Source: an uncultured Collinsella sp. (GTDB lineage Bacteria > Actinomycetota > Coriobacteriia > Coriobacteriales > Coriobacteriaceae). From it: 25,034 nucleotides of DNA. Numbering within the stretch: the first letter of the stretch is position 1; every line of letters starts with the position of its first letter. The notes beneath the pieces were generated by a model. That model made no database searches. It had not been told where the DNA came from and saw only the letters and a list, made by a program, of their open reading frames with translations. The stretch is taken from NCBI GenBank assembly GCA_902482185.1, contig CABSZR010000003.1, positions 1 through 25,034 on the forward strand, read 5' to 3'. The position numbers were made by a program, and so were the translations under genes. Shown here in pieces: positions 22,153 through 25,034 of this stretch.

Positions 22153-24518
22153 GGATTCTCAAGCTCTTTAAAAAACATATCCTGGCACTGTTCGCAGCTA
22201 TCGTACTTATCGTAATCAGCTGCAACGCCGATCTGGCGCTGCCTACCTATATGAGCGACATCGTCGACGTGGGTGTACAGCAAGGCGGCATCGCGTCGCC
22301 CGTGCCCGACACCATCCGCGCCGAATCGCTCGACGACCTCGAACTCTTTATGAGCACCAAGGACGCCAAGGCTGTGGAGGCCGTGTTTAGCAAGGCGGAC
22401 AATAACGGCATTCGAACGTACAAGGGCACCGAGGAGGAGCGCGCCGACGGCGGCAAGATTGCCGACATCATGAGCCTCCCCGAGACTGTCGTCCTTTCGT
22501 TCAACCAGGGCATCGATGCCAACTCCATGGGCGACATGACCGGCGCATCTACCGAGGCAAGCGATGACGGCGCCGCTCAGGCCATGCCCACCCCCGAGCA
22601 GATGGCGGCGATGACGCCCGAGCAGCTCGCCGAGATGCAGCAGAAGGCCGCAGCGGCGCAGAACATGCAAAAGCAGATTGATGCCGACGGCGGTAAGATC
22701 ACCATGAAGGGTCTGCGTCTGGGCATCGAGGGCGGTCTGGTAGACCAAAGCAAGCTCGTCGAGGGCGCCAACGATATGGCGGACAAAATGGGCTCCATGT
22801 CGGGCTCCATCGTCACCCAGCGCGCCGTGAGCTATGTACAGGACGAGTACAAGGCGCAGGGCATCGACCCCGCCGACGTGCAGAACGCCTACCTGAGCCG
22901 CATGGCGACCACTATGTTTGGGCTGTGCCTGGTGTCGCTCGTCGCCACCATCCTGACCGGTGCCGTGGCTTCGCGCACCGCCTGCTCCATCGCCCGCGAC
23001 CTGCGCCGCGAGACCTTCAACAAGGTTATGCACTTCTCGCCGGCCGAAGTGGGCAAGTTTAGCCAGGCCTCGCTCATCACCCGCTGCACCAACGACATTC
23101 AGCAGATCCAGATGGCCGCAACTCTGTTTATCCGCATGTGTCTGATGGCCCCCGTCATGGGCATCGTCGCCGTCATGCGCGTCCTGGCCAACCATACCGG
23201 CCTGGAGTGGACCATCGCCGTTGCCATCATCGCGGTCTCGGCCGTCGTCGGCGTGCTCATGGGCCTCACTATGCCCAAGTTCAAAAAGATGCAAAGCTTT
23301 GTGGACCGCGTGAACCTTACCGCCCGCGAGCTGCTCGACGGCCTTATGCCCATCCGCTCATTCAACCGCGAGGAGCATGAGCTCGAGCGTTTTGACAAGG
23401 CTTCGCTCGACCTGATGACCACGCAGCTCTACACCAACCGAGCCATGAGCTTTATGATGCCGCTCATGATGCTCGTCATGAACTGCATCACCGTGCTTAT
23501 CGTCTGGTTTGGCGCGCAGGGCGTGTCCGACGGCGTGATGCAGGTCGGCAACATGATGGCGTTTATCTCCTACACCATGCAGATCGTCATGGCGTTTATG
23601 ATCCTCACCATGGTTTCGGTCATCCTGCCCCGTGCCGAGGTCGCAGCCGAGCGCGTGGAAGAGGTCATCACCTGCCCCACGAGCATCAACGACCCTGCCT
23701 CGCCCAAACTGCCCGCGGCCAGCTCGCCGCGCGGTGAGCTCACCTTCCGCGACGTGAGCTTCCAGTACCCCGATGCCCGCGCCGACGTCATTAGCGGTGT
23801 GAACTTCACCACGCATGCCGGTCAGATGCTCGGCATCATTGGCTCCACGGGCTCGGGCAAGTCCACGCTCGTGCAGCTGATTCCGCGCCTGTACGACGTC
23901 ACAGGCGGCAGCATTTCGCTTGACGGCGTCGACGTGCGTGACATGACTCTCTCCAAGCTGCGTCGCCGCATTGGTTACATCCCGCAGCAGGGGCGCCTGT
24001 TCTCGGGCACTGTCGAGAGCAACCTCAAGTTTGCCGGCGACATGGTGAGCGATGATGACATGCGCCAGGCCGCGCGCATCGCACAGGCCGAGGACTTTAT
24101 CGCCGAGCGTGAGGGCGGTTACGACTCCCCCATCAGCCAGGGCGGCTCCAATGTTTCGGGTGGTCAGCGCCAGCGTCTGGCCATCGCCCGCGCATTGGCC
24201 AAAAAGCCCGAGGTCGTGGTGTTCGATGACTCGTTTAGTGCCCTCGACTACAAGACCGACGCGCGCCTGCGCGAGGAGCTGGCCAAAAACGTTACCGACG
24301 CCGCACTCGTGGTCGTGGCCCAGCGCATCGCGACCATCATGCACGCCGACCAGATCATCGTGCTCGACGACGGCCACGTAGTGGGCACCGGCACGCACGA
24401 GGAGCTGCTGCGCAGCTGCCCGGCGTACCTGGAGATCGCACAGTCGCAGCTTTCCGCCGAGGAGCTGGGGCTTACCCAAGAAGAAATTGCAGCCGTCATG
24501 GAAGGAGGCGAGCGCTAA
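22149..24518 (+). CDS. ABC exporter half-transporter (permease-ATPase fusion), degenerate-site subunit
   Basis: A 789-residue fused exporter. The first membrane segment (about residues 12-32) is followed by an unusually long extracytoplasmic insert of about 200 residues, rich in Met/Gln/Ala around 140-175, before the remaining membrane segments begin near residue 253. The ATPase domain has Walker A GSTGSGKST (565-573), signature NVSGGQ (668-673) and Walker B VVVFDDS with D694 where a catalytic Glu is normal. This Asp is typical of the degenerate-site partner in heterodimeric exporters. It starts with a GTG at 22149 overlapping the MarR stop, with AAGGAG upstream. The next gene overlaps by one base (TAATG). 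A multidrug or lipid/peptide exporter is likely; the substrate is unknown. Confidence 0.9.
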   Translation: MRILKLFKKHILALFAAIVLIVISCNADLALPTYMSDIVDVGVQQGGIASPVPDTIRAESLDDLELFMSTKDAKAVEAVFSKADNNGIRTYKGTEEERADGGKIADIMSLPETVVLSFNQGIDANSMGDMTGASTEASDDGAAQAMPTPEQMAAMTPEQLAEMQQKAAAAQNMQKQIDADGGKITMKGLRLGIEGGLVDQSKLVEGANDMADKMGSMSGSIVTQRAVSYVQDEYKAQGIDPADVQNAYLSRMATTMFGLCLVSLVATILTGAVASRTACSIARDLRRETFNKVMHFSPAEVGKFSQASLITRCTNDIQQIQMAATLFIRMCLMAPVMGIVAVMRVLANHTGLEWTIAVAIIAVSAVVGVLMGLTMPKFKKMQSFVDRVNLTARELLDGLMPIRSFNREEHELERFDKASLDLMTTQLYTNRAMSFMMPLMMLVMNCITVLIVWFGAQGVSDGVMQVGNMMAFISYTMQIVMAFMILTMVSVILPRAEVAAERVEEVITCPTSINDPASPKLPAASSPRGELTFRDVSFQYPDARADVISGVNFTTHAGQMLGIIGSTGSGKSTLVQLIPRLYDVTGGSISLDGVDVRDMTLSKLRRRIGYIPQQGRLFSGTVESNLKFAGDMVSDDDMRQAARIAQAEDFIAEREGGYDSPISQGGSNVSGGQRQRLAIARALAKKPEVVVFDDSFSALDYKTDARLREELAKNVTDAALVVVAQRIATIMHADQIIVLDDGHVVGTGTHEELLRSCPAYLEIAQSQLSAEELGLTQEEIAAVMEGGER

Positions 24519-25034
24519 TGGCAGACGAGACCAAGACTCAGATTCCCAAGCCCACCCGCCAGCGTGGTCCCATGGGCCGCATGGGTGGCATGCGTCGTGG
24601 CGAAAAGGCCAAGGACTTTAAGGGCACCATGAGGCAGCTGCTCGGCTATATCGGCCAGCACAAGATTGCCGTGTTTGCCGCCGTCGCCTTTGCCGTGTGC
24701 TCGGTCATCTTTAACATTGTGGGACCCAAGGTGCTCGGCCAGGTTACGACCAAGCTGTTCGAGGGCCTGGTTGCCAAGGTCAACGGCACCGGCGATGTCG
24801 ACTTTAACTGGATCGCCAAGACGCTCGGCTTTTTGCTCTGCCTGTATCTGGCAAGCTCTGTCTGCAGTCTCATCCAAGGCTGGCTTATGACCGGCGTCAC
24901 GCAAAAGATTTGCTACCGCATGCGCAAGGAGATCGCCGCCAAGATCGCTGTCGTTCCAATGAGCTACTTCAACGGCCACAGCAAGGGCGACGTGCTCAGC
25001 CGCATCACCAACGACGTCGATACGCTGGGCCAGT
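24518..25034 (+). CDS. Second ABC exporter half-transporter (partial, cut by window end)
   Basis: The open frame starts at the ATG at 24518, overlapping the previous stop codon, with AAGGAGG at 24502-24508, and runs to the window edge (172 codons). The first about 45 residues are a Gly/Arg/Met-rich cytoplasmic tail. Hydrophobic segments follow at about 45-65 and 105-125, then the intracellular-loop sequence MSYFNGHSKGDVLSRITNDVDT, which is typical of MsbA/Lmr-type exporters. The ATPase domain lies outside the window. By family precedent this partner should carry the consensus catalytic glutamate. Confidence 0.88.
   Translation, partial: MADETKTQIPKPTRQRGPMGRMGGMRRGEKAKDFKGTMRQLLGYIGQHKIAVFAAVAFAVCSVIFNIVGPKVLGQVTTKLFEGLVAKVNGTGDVDFNWIAKTLGFLLCLYLASSVCSLIQGWLMTGVTQKICYRMRKEIAAKIAVVPMSYFNGHSKGDVLSRITNDVDTLGQ

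Noticed and set aside
22128..23294. 388-codon minus-strand frame over the ABC exporter
   Set aside because: His/Asp/Gly-rich shadow translation with no motif; the exporter on the plus strand is certain.

Overview
The window looks like a chromosomal segment of a strictly anaerobic, saccharolytic, high-GC actinobacterium of the class Coriobacteriia, most likely Collinsella or a close relative. I infer this from the GC-rich codon use, the pyruvate formate-lyase system, the PTS-based sugar operon and the overall protein character. No taxonomic marker such as rRNA is present, so the genus is a guess. No tRNA, rRNA, CRISPR array, insertion sequence or prophage gene was found.

Layout. (1) 240-5534 is an aspartate-family locus. 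lysC (aspartokinase) and asd (aspartate-semialdehyde dehydrogenase) are on the minus strand; thrC and thrB (threonine synthase, homoserine kinase) diverge on the plus strand. Homoserine dehydrogenase is not in the window. (2) 5793-8360, minus strand: the MTA/SAH nucleosidase gene mtnN followed by the ribosome-assembly GTPase gene engB/ysxC, preceded by a membrane-anchored serine hydrolase of the class A beta-lactamase fold. (3) 8677-10523, minus strand: pflA (PFL-activating enzyme) and a DegV-family fatty-acid-binding protein. (4) 10800-16417, minus strand: a sucrose/fructoside operon (atypical GH32, PTS EIIBC, canonical GH32) and its LacI-type regulator, with four matching operator-like sites. 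(5) 16719-19107, minus strand: pyruvate formate-lyase split into two genes, a 683-residue body with the Cys-Cys pair and a separate 83-residue glycyl-radical domain. (6) 19574-21451, minus strand: a 2-keto-3-deoxygluconate permease and an SDR dehydrogenase. (7) 21703-25034, plus strand: a MarR regulator translationally coupled to a heterodimeric ABC exporter pair, the second cut by the window edge.

Two observations stand out. First, three intergenic elements of almost identical length (129-130 nt) have long, near-perfect outer stems of unrelated sequence but share one asymmetric internal loop (TCC-GCA opposite GA-GGA, flanked by AAC/GTT), an inner stem and a small apical hairpin. All three lie 12-22 nt downstream of a stop codon in the same orientation relative to the upstream gene (asd, thrB, PFL small subunit). 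This covariation pattern suggests an undescribed structured 3'UTR RNA or a hairpin DNA element. Second, the glycyl-radical domain of PFL is encoded as a free-standing protein, and the large subunit ends where that domain would begin, so the enzyme must be assembled from two polypeptides.

The metabolic genes fit together: sucrose or fructosides enter by the PTS and are hydrolysed inside the cell, and pyruvate is cleaved by the split PFL activated by PflA. The keto-deoxygluconate genes add a uronate-type carbon route.
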